Origin: an uncultured Eubacterium sp.
Lineage (GTDB): Bacteria > Bacillota > Clostridia > Lachnospirales > Lachnospiraceae
Length of the DNA stretch: 10,047 nt
Direction of reading: 5' to 3'
Assembly (NCBI GenBank): GCA_904502145.1
Contig: CAJGDH010000055.1
Location: forward strand, 1-10,047
Below the pieces are notes generated by a model. That model was not told where the DNA came from and searched no databases. It saw nothing but the letters and a program-made list of their open reading frames with translations. This document shows, piece after piece, positions 1 through 5,935 of this stretch; position 1 is the first letter of the stretch; each line of letters starts with the position of its first letter. The position numbers were made by a program, and so were the translations under genes.

Positions 1-839
1 GTACCGAAAGCAACCTTCTCGCCGTGATACATATGGTGGCATTCCTCAAGAACGGTAAGGCCGTTGTGGATGGCATGGGCGCCCGCAAGACCTGCACTCT
101 CGAATCCGATACCGGAAAGAAGGGTGTTGGCCTCGATAATCTTCTCTACAGCAGGTGTGCATGCGCCGGCATCGAGAGCGATCTTGGCCTTGACGCCTTC
201 AGCCATCAGGGTGTCAAAACATAATTTGGCGATAGCCATGGAAGCCTCGGTGGCTTTTCCGCCTGCGCAGGATGTGGCATCGCTCTGATAGCATGCCCTG
301 GCTTCAAAGTAGGTGGCCAGTGCGTCGCCGATACCGGAGACGGTAAGACGGGTGGGGGATTTCACCACGATGTCTGTATCCATCATGACCAGGTTGGGGT
401 TAGCCGGAAGGAAGAGATATTCTTCGAAGACGCCTCCTTCGGTGTAGATAACGGACAGGGCACTGCAGGGTGCGTCTGTCGACGCGATGGTCGGAACGAT
501 GAATACAGGTGTGCCTGCCTTGTAGGCAACTGCTTTGGCGGTATCAAAGATCTTGCCGCCGCCGACACCGATCACAAGGTCACAGCCTTTTTCTTTTACG
601 ATGTCCAAAAGACGGTTGATCTCTGTCCAGCAGCATTCCCCGTTAAAATATTCAAAATCGATCTCACAGTCAGCTTCCGCAAAACTGGCTTTGATCTGGT
701 CGGCAAATCTCTTGAATCCTCCCTTACTGATGAGGATGAGGGCTTTTTTTCCTGAATCAGCGGCATATTTACCCAGATTGTTCATCTCTCCGGATCCCTG
801 GATATACCTTGACGGCGCAATTAAAATCTTAGTTCCCAT
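1..839 (-). CDS. gldA: Glycerol dehydrogenase, NAD-dependent, 3'-truncated by window edge
   Basis: Cytosolic iron/zinc-type alcohol dehydrogenase that oxidises glycerol to dihydroxyacetone with NAD+. The reading frame runs from an ATG at 839-837 off the left edge, giving 279 residues; the family is about 365, so roughly 85-90 C-terminal residues lie outside. The N-terminus (MGTKILIAPSRYIQGSG) is typical. The NAD-binding GGGKxxD motif is at residues 93-99. The three metal ligands of Bacillus glycerol dehydrogenase (Asp173, His256, His274) have clear counterparts: Asp172 in SGIGD, His255 in AAAHAIHNG and His272 in YHGEK. A perfect AAGGAGG ribosome binding site lies at 856-850, ten bases before the start. 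Its own promoter precedes it, so it is probably a separate unit from the minus-strand gene upstream. Related enzymes may act on other vicinal diols; the family call is firm, the exact substrate is inferred. Confidence 0.95.
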   Translation of the reverse strand, partial: MGTKILIAPSRYIQGSGEMNNLGKYAADSGKKALILISKGGFKRFADQIKASFAEADCEIDFEYFNGECCWTEINRLLDIVKEKGCDLVIGVGGGKIFDTAKAVAYKAGTPVFIVPTIASTDAPCSALSVIYTEGGVFEEYLFLPANPNLVMMDTDIVVKSPTRLTVSGIGDALATYFEARACYQSDATSCAGGKATEASMAIAKLCFDTLMAEGVKAKIALDAGACTPAVEKIIEANTLLSGIGFESAGLAGAHAIHNGLTVLEECHHMYHGEKVAFG

Positions 840-891
840 AATGATACTGCCTCCTTTGCAATTCGTCATAGTAGTTAACAATTACAATTTT

Positions 892-921
892 ATTTTAGGT
901 AGTATCCTTACGGTGAGTCAA
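892..921 (-). promoter_or_regulatory. Sigma-A-type promoter of gldA with overlapping inverted repeat
   Basis: On the minus strand a -35 box TTGACT (921-916) and a -10 box TAAAAT (897-892) are separated by 18 bp, and point to the gldA start at 839. A short inverted repeat, CAAGA-N7-TCTTG at 919-935 with a TAATTA core, overlaps the -35 box. It could be a repressor site, but its arms are only 5 bp. Seen in sequence; function inferred. Confidence 0.6.
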
Positions 922-993
922 GATAATTACTCTTGTCTTTGGGTTAATTATTGTCGGTTTCCAACAGATAAAGACAAATGATTCCACTATTCT

Positions 994-1007
994 GAAAAGA
1001 TCTTTTC
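994..1007. other. 14-bp perfect palindrome downstream of the CBS gene
   Basis: GAAAAGATCTTTTC is a perfect palindrome just after the stop codon of the minus-strand CBS gene and upstream of the gldA promoter. As RNA it would make only a weak hairpin, and no T-run follows on the minus strand, so it is not a convincing terminator. It may be a protein-binding site or chance. The rest of 840-1023 holds the gldA promoter and no gene. Confidence 0.3.
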
Positions 1008-1023
1008 AACCGGGGAAAAAGCT

Positions 1024-1734
1024 TCAGACCTTGTCGTTTCCTGCCAGATCCCAAGGGGTGACGATCCCCAGCAGCTGCTCATCTTTCCTGCCGTTTCTGG
1101 TGATAAAGACCATTCCGATCCTGGCCCCCTGATCCAAAGCCCTGTGGAAGAGGTTGGAGACATCGGAGATCAGGGCATTTCTGTCCACAAAGGCATACTG
1201 CTCTTTCTGGTGGCTTTCCATGACCAGATAATGGCGGATATCCTCCAGAGTCAGGCTCTCCGGGATGTAGAATCTTTTCTCCTCCACGATGTAGTTGACG
1301 ATGGCTTTCTCACTTAAGACCCCTTTGACCAGACCTCCCTCCAGGATGGGTACATTGCCGAAGGAATGGTCATTCATCTCATTTAATGTCCTTATCACGT
1401 TGTCGGAGAAGGATTTGTAAAAGATCTTGTTGACCGGGACCGCGATATCCATGATCACCGGCGGCATAAGCAGTCTTTTTGTCACGGTTTTGAGGAGGTC
1501 TACCATCTCGTCGCTGGGCTCCACGGAGTACTGGTCTTTGATCTTCGGCTTGTGGGTCAGGAGATTCCGCACTTCCCTGCAGTATTTCAGTTCATCTGCG
1601 ATATTTCTGAATTCCCGTTTTGCCGTCAGGTAATTGATGGCGGATTCCCAGTTGTCCAGCTGGTATTTTTTCTTTATGTTATATTCCAGTTCTCTGTAAC
1701 ATTCCAGAAATGTCTCTGCGTTGCTCTTATTCAT
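1024..1734 (-). CDS. HEPN-like / tandem CBS domain protein, function unknown
   Basis: A 236-residue soluble protein. Residues 1-90 look largely alpha-helical and contain REVRNLLTHKP, in which R56-N57-x3-H61 matches the R-x4-H motif of HEPN domains (often RNases or nucleotide-binding folds in conflict and toxin systems). Residues about 95-150 (MDIAVPVNKIFY ... GNVPILEGGLVKGVLSEKAI) and about 160-232 (ending LLGIVTPWDLAG) read as a CBS pair, a module that usually binds adenine nucleotides or S-adenosylmethionine. The start is set by AAAGGAG at 1747-1741, six bases before the ATG. It has its own promoter, divergent from the dehydrogenase operon. The CBS call is good; the HEPN assignment rests on one motif and needs a structure-based check. 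No transmembrane segment or signal peptide is seen. Confidence 0.75.
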   Translation of the reverse strand: MNKSNAETFLECYRELEYNIKKKYQLDNWESAINYLTAKREFRNIADELKYCREVRNLLTHKPKIKDQYSVEPSDEMVDLLKTVTKRLLMPPVIMDIAVPVNKIFYKSFSDNVIRTLNEMNDHSFGNVPILEGGLVKGVLSEKAIVNYIVEEKRFYIPESLTLEDIRHYLVMESHQKEQYAFVDRNALISDVSNLFHRALDQGARIGMVFITRNGRKDEQLLGIVTPWDLAGNDKV

Positions 1735-1763
1735 GGCCGTCTCCTTTGCTTTTTCTCACTTCC

Positions 1764-1792
1764 AATATAGTGAGTTCCCGCCTATCCGTCAA
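1764..1792 (-). promoter_or_regulatory. Strong sigma-A promoter of the CBS-domain gene
   Basis: On the minus strand a -35 TTGACG (1792-1787) and a -10 TATATT (1769-1764) lie 17 bp apart, the ideal spacing. Transcription would begin near 1757, giving a leader of only about 23 nt before the ATG at 1734. Confidence 0.75.
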
Positions 1793-1847
1793 GGAGGGAA
1801 TCTCCGGGGAAAATACTTCTTGACGAAAATGAACCTATGCGTGAGAA

Positions 1848-1856
1848 TGATATTAT
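1848..1856 (+). promoter_or_regulatory. Candidate extended -10 promoter of the dehydrogenase/ATPase operon
   Basis: TGATATTAT fits the extended -10 pattern TGnTATnnT. There is no good -35 at 16-18 bp. A TTGACG at 1820-1825 sits 25 bp upstream, too far for a normal pair. Transcription would begin near 1863, about 67 nt before the ATG at 1930. The weak -35 would fit a promoter that needs an activator. Confidence 0.45.
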
Positions 1857-1864
1857 AAGGATAA

Positions 1865-1878
1865 AGTAAGTCCTTACT
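1865..1878. promoter_or_regulatory. Palindromic candidate operator
   Basis: AGTAAG-TC-CTTACT is a perfect 6-bp inverted repeat with a 2-bp spacer, lying at or just after the predicted transcription start of the 1930 gene. This position suits a repressor. No regulator gene in the window can be assigned to it. Confidence 0.4.
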
Positions 1879-1929
1879 AAAGTGAGGAGAAAAGTATTCA
1901 TTGAAGATAAGATGAGGGGAGGAGAGTAT

Positions 1930-2874
1930 ATGTTGAAGATTGTTTTTCTGGATGCAGCAACCATAGGGGCAGATATCGATTTTTCGGGATTCCACAAGCT
2001 TGGGGAATTCATCACCTATCCTGCCTCGACCCCGGAGGAAGCGGCAGAGCGGAGCCGGGACGCGGATGTGCTCATGGTGAATAAGGTCCCCGTCAACCGG
2101 GAGACCATCGGGGCGGCCGACCGGCTGAAATACGTATGTGAGACCGCTACAGGAACCAATAACCTTGACCTGGATTACCTGAAGGAGAGGGGGATCGGCT
2201 GGTGCAATGCCGCCGGATATTCCACGGAAGCCGTGGCCCAGCATACCTTTGCCCTCCTCTTTTATCTCCTGGAGCACATGAGATATTTTGATGATTATGT
2301 AAAATCGGGTGACTATACCGGATCAGGCTGCTTTACCAACGTCATCAAACCTTACACCGAGATCTCGGGCAAGACCTGGGGGATCATCGGTCTGGGAACC
2401 ATAGGCAGGAGGGTAGCCGGCATCGCCGAAAGCTTTGGCGCAAAGGTGATCTATGCCTCCGCTTCGGGAAGGGCTCCCCAGGAAGGCTATACGCAGGTAA
2501 GCCTGGATGAGCTTTACCGGAGATCGGATATCATCTCGGTCCATGCTCCTTTAAATGAGCACACTACTCACCTGGTCGACAAGGATGCTTTTGCCCGGAT
2601 GAAGAAGAGTGCCATCTTCCTGAATCTGGGAAGGGGTCCCATCATTGTGGAGAAAGACCTCCGGGAAGCCCTGGATCAGGGGCTGATCGCCGGAGCCGGC
2701 CTGGATGTGCTGGATGTGGAGCCCATGAGCGCCGACAGTCCTCTCAGGGATTATGCCGACAGTGACCGTCTGATCATCACCCCCCATATCGCCTGGGCCA
2801 GCAGGGAAGCAAGAGTCCGGCTTATGGATATGATCCTTGACCAGCTCAGTGCCTGGATCAGGGAACAGGGATGA
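1930..2874 (+). CDS. D-2-hydroxyacid dehydrogenase, glycerate dehydrogenase/hydroxypyruvate reductase type
   Basis: A 314-residue cytosolic NAD(P)-dependent D-2-hydroxyacid dehydrogenase of usual family length. The Rossmann motif GLGTIG is at 154-159. The catalytic set is complete: Arg235 in LGRGP, Glu264 in DVEP and His286 in TPHIAWAS. The TPHIAWASREAR stretch most resembles HprA-type glycerate dehydrogenases, so D-glycerate/hydroxypyruvate is the likely couple, though other 2-keto acids cannot be excluded. The ATG at 1930 is preferred over an in-frame GTG at 1882, because GGGGAGGAG precedes it and the family N-terminus (LKIVFLD) begins there; the GTG would add 16 unrelated residues. The ATPase gene follows after 22 bp, so the two are probably co-transcribed. 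Confidence 0.88.
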   Translation: MLKIVFLDAATIGADIDFSGFHKLGEFITYPASTPEEAAERSRDADVLMVNKVPVNRETIGAADRLKYVCETATGTNNLDLDYLKERGIGWCNAAGYSTEAVAQHTFALLFYLLEHMRYFDDYVKSGDYTGSGCFTNVIKPYTEISGKTWGIIGLGTIGRRVAGIAESFGAKVIYASASGRAPQEGYTQVSLDELYRRSDIISVHAPLNEHTTHLVDKDAFARMKKSAIFLNLGRGPIIVEKDLREALDQGLIAGAGLDVLDVEPMSADSPLRDYADSDRLIITPHIAWASREARVRLMDMILDQLSAWIREQG

Positions 2875-2896
2875 CGGGAGAAGGAGTGTACAGATT

Positions 2897-3535
2897 ATGG
2901 AAGTCAGAAAGATCGTGATCACCGGCGGACCCTGTGCGGGAAAGACTACGGCTCTTGAGCGGATCGCCGATACATTTACCCGTCTGGGATACCGTGTCAT
3001 CTTTGTCCCGGAGACAGCCACGGAGCTGATTCCCACGGGGGTGACACCCCGGACCTGCGGTTCGCCTTTTGAGTACCAGAGGTGCCAGATGACCCTGCAC
3101 CGGACAAAAGAAGAAGTGTACAATTATGCGGTAAGTACCATGCCGGTGGATAAAGTCCTCATGGTCTGGGACCGGGGCCTGATGGATAATCAGGCTTATG
3201 TGAGCCCTGAGGAGTTCCGGATCCTGGTTGATGAGATCTTCGATGGTGAAGATCTGAACAAAAGATACGAGGCAGTCTTCCACCTGGTCACTGCCGCCAA
3301 GGGGGCGGAAGAATTCTACACCACCTCCAACAATTCCGCCAGGACGGAGACGGTGGAGGAAGCCGCCGCTCTCGACGACAGGCTGTTTGACTGCTGGAAG
3401 GATCATCCTTATCACAGGATCATTGATAATTCCGGAGACTTTGACCATAAGATGAACCGACTCATCTCCGAGATCGCCCTCTTCCTGGGAGAGACCCTCC
3501 CCGAAGATAAGGATTCCGAAGGAAGCCCTGAATAG
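2897..3535 (+). CDS. P-loop ATP-binding protein, AAA_28/NadR-kinase-like, function unknown
   Basis: A 212-residue soluble nucleotide-binding protein. The Walker A loop GGPCAGKTT is at residues 10-18. A second-strand glutamate occurs in FVPETATELI (34-44), a Walker B-like element in KVLMVWDRGLMD (86-97), and a lid-like segment TTSNNSARTETVEEA around 142-156. This arrangement matches small P-loop proteins of the AAA_28 (NadR-kinase-like) group, which probably phosphorylate or bind a small molecule; I cannot name the substrate. ATG 2897 is chosen over an upstream in-frame ATG at 2837 inside the dehydrogenase gene, because AAGGAG (2881-2886) precedes it and homology begins at VRKIVITGGP. The coupling to a glycerate-type dehydrogenase suggests a shared pathway, which is inference. 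No terminator is seen after the stop codon; the next promoter overlaps the gene's end. Confidence 0.75.
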   Translation: MEVRKIVITGGPCAGKTTALERIADTFTRLGYRVIFVPETATELIPTGVTPRTCGSPFEYQRCQMTLHRTKEEVYNYAVSTMPVDKVLMVWDRGLMDNQAYVSPEEFRILVDEIFDGEDLNKRYEAVFHLVTAAKGAEEFYTTSNNSARTETVEEAAALDDRLFDCWKDHPYHRIIDNSGDFDHKMNRLISEIALFLGETLPEDKDSEGSPE

Positions 3536-3537
3536 GT

Positions 3538-3566
3538 TTGTCTTTTGGCCCTTCATATGATACAAT
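3538..3566 (+). promoter_or_regulatory. Sigma-A promoter of the nitrogenase-like/hyp operon
   Basis: A -35 TTGTCT (3538-3543) and a -10 TACAAT (3561-3566) are separated by exactly 17 bp, with a TG at 3558-3559 giving an extended -10. It begins three bases after the stop codon of the ATPase gene. Transcription should start near 3573, about 270 nt upstream of the NifH-like start codon. Confidence 0.7.
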
Positions 3567-3581
3567 AATAAATACAATCTG

Positions 3582-3605
3582 CTCCCTTCTCTGCGGAGGA
3601 GGGAG
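3582..3605 (+). other. Leader hairpin 1, competes with the terminator arm
   Basis: CTCCCTTCTC and GAGGAGGGAG form ten continuous pairs (one G-U) around a TGCG loop at the start of the leader. No T-run follows, so it is not itself a terminator. Both arms share sequence with the terminator arms (CTCCCTT and GGGAG in each), giving four interchangeable segments. Confidence 0.6.
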
Positions 3606-3794
3606 TCACAATCGAGCCTGATGTATCCTGACCTGAAGAGAGGGGTTTCTCCCCTCTGCCGGGGAAGCTGACACAGAGTTTGAATATTATTATATGAGAT
3701 TGATCCAACCATGAGGGCAAGGAACACCGAGCTTGAATCTGTTGACGGTCAGGTCCGCCCGCGCGGGCGGAGACAAAACGGAAGACGAGTCTGA

Positions 3795-3845
3795 AACTCC
3801 CTTACCCTCGCTGCATCATGCAGGATCGGGTCAGGGAGTTTTTTT
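3795..3845 (+). terminator. Intrinsic terminator abutting the NifH-like start codon
   Basis: AACTCCCT (3795-3802) pairs with AGGGAGTT (3833-3840), then ACCC (3804-3807) with GGGT (3828-3831), then CTGCA/TGCAG (3811-3815/3819-3823) around a TCA loop. Seven T residues (3839-3845) follow, and the next base is the A of the ATG at 3846. The only Shine-Dalgarno-like sequence, AGGGAG at 3833-3838, lies seven bases before the ATG, inside the 3' arm. The folded form would therefore stop transcription and also hide the ribosome site. No promoter can fit between the terminator and the gene, so expression requires read-through. Confidence 0.85.
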
Positions 3846-4610
3846 ATGATCAGAATTGCCATATACGGAAAAGGAGGAATCGGTAAATCGACGGTGACCA
3901 GCAACCTGGCGGCAGCCTTTGCCAGCCTGGGGAAAAGAGTGATCCAGATCGGCTGTGATCCCAAGGCGGATTCCACCATGAACCTGTGCGGGGGAGAGCC
4001 TCCTGTGCCGGTGATGAATTATTTGAGAGAATACGACGAGGAGCCGGATGAGATCGGCAAGATTTCCAAGGAAGGCTTCAAAAATGTACTTTGTATCGAG
4101 ACGGGAGGACCCACCCCGGGGCTGGGCTGTGCCGGAAGAGGGATCATCACCACTTTTTCCCTTCTGGAAGACCTGGAGCTCTACGAGACTTACCGGCCTG
4201 ACGTGGTCCTCTACGACGTGCTGGGAGATGTGGTCTGCGGCGGCTTCGCCGCTCCCATCCGGGAGGGCTACGCCTCCGGTGTGGTCATCGTGACCTCCGG
4301 GGAGAAGATGGCCCTCTACGCGGCCAACAACATCAATACGGCGGTGAAGAATTTCGAGGACCGGAGTTATGCCAGGGTGCTGGGCATCCTGCTGAACCGC
4401 CGCAACGTGGAAAATGAAGAAGCCAAGGTAAAGCAGTTTGCGGATTCCGTAGGCCTTCCCGTCATCGGGGAGATCCCCAGGAGCGGGGAGATCCAGCATT
4501 ATGAAGATCTGGGCATGACTGTGGTGGAAGGGGATCCCCACAGTCAGGTAAGCTCCTGTTTCTTCAGCCTGGCGGAAAAACTGCTTGAACTGGCAAAGGA
4601 GGAAGAATGA
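3846..4610 (+). CDS. NifH-like Fe protein (nitrogenase-like ATP-dependent reductase component)
   Basis: A 254-residue P-loop iron-sulfur ATPase of the NifH/BchL/CfbC/MarH family. Such proteins form a homodimer that passes electrons from a shared [4Fe-4S] cluster to a component-1 partner with ATP hydrolysis. The Walker A GKGGIGKST is at 8-16, and the GCDPKADST switch at 36-44. The two cluster cysteines are present: Cys95 in GLGCAGRG and Cys131 in DVLGDVVCGG. Arg98 corresponds to the arginine that is ADP-ribosylated in NifH. At 254 residues it is shorter than classical NifH (about 290), with an abbreviated C-terminus. The ATG is fixed because the family begins at once (IRIAIYGKGG) and the next Met (45) is past the P-loop. 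Its stop overlaps the next start (ATGA). Expression appears to be controlled by the leader and terminator immediately upstream. The true partner substrate is unknown, and automated labels such as nitrogenase iron protein would be misleading. Confidence 0.92.
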   Translation: MIRIAIYGKGGIGKSTVTSNLAAAFASLGKRVIQIGCDPKADSTMNLCGGEPPVPVMNYLREYDEEPDEIGKISKEGFKNVLCIETGGPTPGLGCAGRGIITTFSLLEDLELYETYRPDVVLYDVLGDVVCGGFAAPIREGYASGVVIVTSGEKMALYAANNINTAVKNFEDRSYARVLGILLNRRNVENEEAKVKQFADSVGLPVIGEIPRSGEIQHYEDLGMTVVEGDPHSQVSSCFFSLAEKLLELAKEEE

Positions 4611-5935
4611 GTAAGGAGAAGAGGGCATACAGTATTACTGCCGGAGCCCTGGCAGAGCGGGGCCGCAGGGATATCCCTGCCCGGCTGGGGACCAGGGCAC
4701 AGCTGATCTACAGCTCTCCCGCCACTCTGGCTTTCAACTCTCCCGGCGCCCAGGGATACGGGGTGAAACGGGCCGGATTATCCATACCGGGATCCGTGAT
4801 GCTCCTGGTCTCCCCGGCATGCTGCGGGAGAAATACCACCCTTCTGACGGAGTACAGGGAGTACCGGAACCGGTTTTTCTTCCTGACCCTGGATGAGACG
4901 GACATCGTGACCGGCCGGCATCTTATGAAGGTACCCCAGGCGGTGGAGGAGGTCTGTGCCTTCCTGGAGGAGAAGCCTTCGGTGGTGATGATCTGTATCA
5001 CCTGCGTGGATGCCCTCCTGGGGACGGATATGGAGAGGGTCTGCAAAAAGGCGGAGGAGAAGGCGGGTATCCCTGTCCTTCCCTGCTATATGTACGCCCT
5101 GACCAGAGAGGGAAGGAAGCCCCCCATGGTCCATGTACGCCAGTCCATCTACTCCCTTCTTGAAACCCGTAAAAAGAGGGGGGACATGGTCAATCTGCTG
5201 GGGCATTTCAGCCATCTGACCGACGACTGTGAACTCTACCCTCTGCTTGCCGGCCTGGGGATCCGTAAGATCAACGAGATCGGCCGGATGAAGGACTTTG
5301 GGGAGTACCTGGAGATGGGGGATGCGAATTTCAACCTGATCCTGAACCCGGAGGCGCGATACGCTGCCGGGGACCTGCAGAAGAGGCTGAATATCCCCTC
5401 CATCGAGCTGACCAGGACCTACCAGATCGACAAGATCAAAAAACAGTACGAATTATTTGCCGCCGCCCTGGGCACCACCATGGACGACGGACCATACTAT
5501 AAAGAAACTGAGGAAATGATCCTCCGATTCAAAGAGGATCATCCCGGGCTGACCTTCTCCGTGGGAGAAGGATGCAACGCCAATGCCTTCGATCTTTCCC
5601 TGGCCCTTCTCAGATACGGTTTTTCCGTGTCGGAGATCTTTGCCTGTGTGAACGAGGGGGACTTTGTCTACCTGAACAAGATCGCTGCCCTGAGCCCGGA
5701 GACCAGGATCTACTCCAATCTGGACCCTGCCATGATCTATTATGATCCTTCCGGATCGGGCACAGATATCGCCGTCGGCAAAGATGCCGGCTACTATCAT
5801 CCGGAAGCGGCCCGGGTGGAATGGAGCCGGGATATCCAGCCCTTCGGCTACGCCGGTCTCCGGCATTTCCTGGAGGAATGCCGGACAGCTCTGGAGGAGA
5901 GTTCTTTGCCGGATGAGAGGAGGGACAGGAAATGA
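4607..5935 (+). CDS. NifD-like nitrogenase component-1 family subunit, function unknown
   Basis: A 442-residue member of the nitrogenase component-1/oxidoreductase family (NifDK, BchNB, CfbD, MarDK). Residues 44-78 (NSPGAQGYG ... LLVSPACCGRNT) align by eye with the P-cluster region of NifD, and 94-144 (LTLDETDIVTGRH ... VMICITCVDALLGTDME) with the family's D-V-hydrophobic-GG ... TC-x4-IGDD block. Cys73 and Cys133 match NifD Cys88 and Cys154. The NifD Cys62 position seems to lack a cysteine, and an extra Cys72 is present. The C-terminal domain includes GEGCNANAF (320-328, Cys323) and a Cys347. No clear counterparts of the FeMo-co ligands were found by eye. AAAGGAGG at 4595-4602 precedes the ATG, which overlaps the NifH-like stop; the stop overlaps the next start. 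This implies coupled, roughly equal synthesis with both neighbours. Probably the catalytic large subunit of a nitrogenase-like reductase with unknown substrate. Confidence 0.85.
   Translation: MSKEKRAYSITAGALAERGRRDIPARLGTRAQLIYSSPATLAFNSPGAQGYGVKRAGLSIPGSVMLLVSPACCGRNTTLLTEYREYRNRFFFLTLDETDIVTGRHLMKVPQAVEEVCAFLEEKPSVVMICITCVDALLGTDMERVCKKAEEKAGIPVLPCYMYALTREGRKPPMVHVRQSIYSLLETRKKRGDMVNLLGHFSHLTDDCELYPLLAGLGIRKINEIGRMKDFGEYLEMGDANFNLILNPEARYAAGDLQKRLNIPSIELTRTYQIDKIKKQYELFAAALGTTMDDGPYYKETEEMILRFKEDHPGLTFSVGEGCNANAFDLSLALLRYGFSVSEIFACVNEGDFVYLNKIAALSPETRIYSNLDPAMIYYDPSGSGTDIAVGKDAGYYHPEAARVEWSRDIQPFGYAGLRHFLEECRTALEESSLPDERRDRK

Larger units (their letters stand above)
3573..3845 (+). ncRNA. 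Structured 5' leader RNA, candidate riboswitch/attenuator
   Basis: About 270 nt without a convincing gene, between a strong promoter and the NifH-like start. Several helices are visible. A 10-bp hairpin forms at 3582-3591/3596-3605. A hairpin AGAGGGG/CCCCTCT forms at 3639-3645/3651-3657. A long-range GACCTGA/TCAGGTC pairing joins 3630-3636 to 3749-3755. A GC-only palindrome CCGCCCGCGCGGGCGG lies at 3755-3770. The terminator at 3795-3845 ends it. The 3' arm of the first hairpin (AGGGAGT, 3600-3606) is also perfectly complementary to the 5' arm of the terminator (ACTCCCT, 3796-3802). That pairing would enclose the central domain and block the terminator. I do not recognise a known class: the hallmark cobalamin, FMN, TPP, SAM and lysine core sequences are absent. 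The ligand is unknown. Confidence 0.6.

Noticed and set aside
875..881. A Rex (NADH-sensing) operator in the gldA leader, from a TTAACAA element.
   Set aside because: Only one half-site is present; the inverted second half expected for Rex is missing.
994..1007. A terminator for the CBS-domain gene at the palindrome.
   Set aside because: The stem is AT-rich and short, and no T-run follows on the minus strand.
1820..1825. TTGACG as the -35 of the dehydrogenase promoter.
   Set aside because: It is 25 bp from the best -10 (1851-1856), and the hexamer at 17 bp (GAGAAT) is a poor -10.
2858..3727. A 289-codon minus-strand open frame covering the ATPase gene and part of the leader.
   Set aside because: Antisense to a gene with clear Walker motifs, with no recognisable domain or good Shine-Dalgarno sequence.
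3573..3794. A cobalamin, FMN, TPP, SAM or lysine riboswitch in the leader.
   Set aside because: I searched by eye for their hallmark conserved core sequences and found none. A Moco or NiCo class cannot be fully excluded without a covariance-model search.
3831..4628. A 265-codon minus-strand open frame opposite the NifH-like gene.
   Set aside because: Antisense to a firmly identified gene; the protein has no family features.
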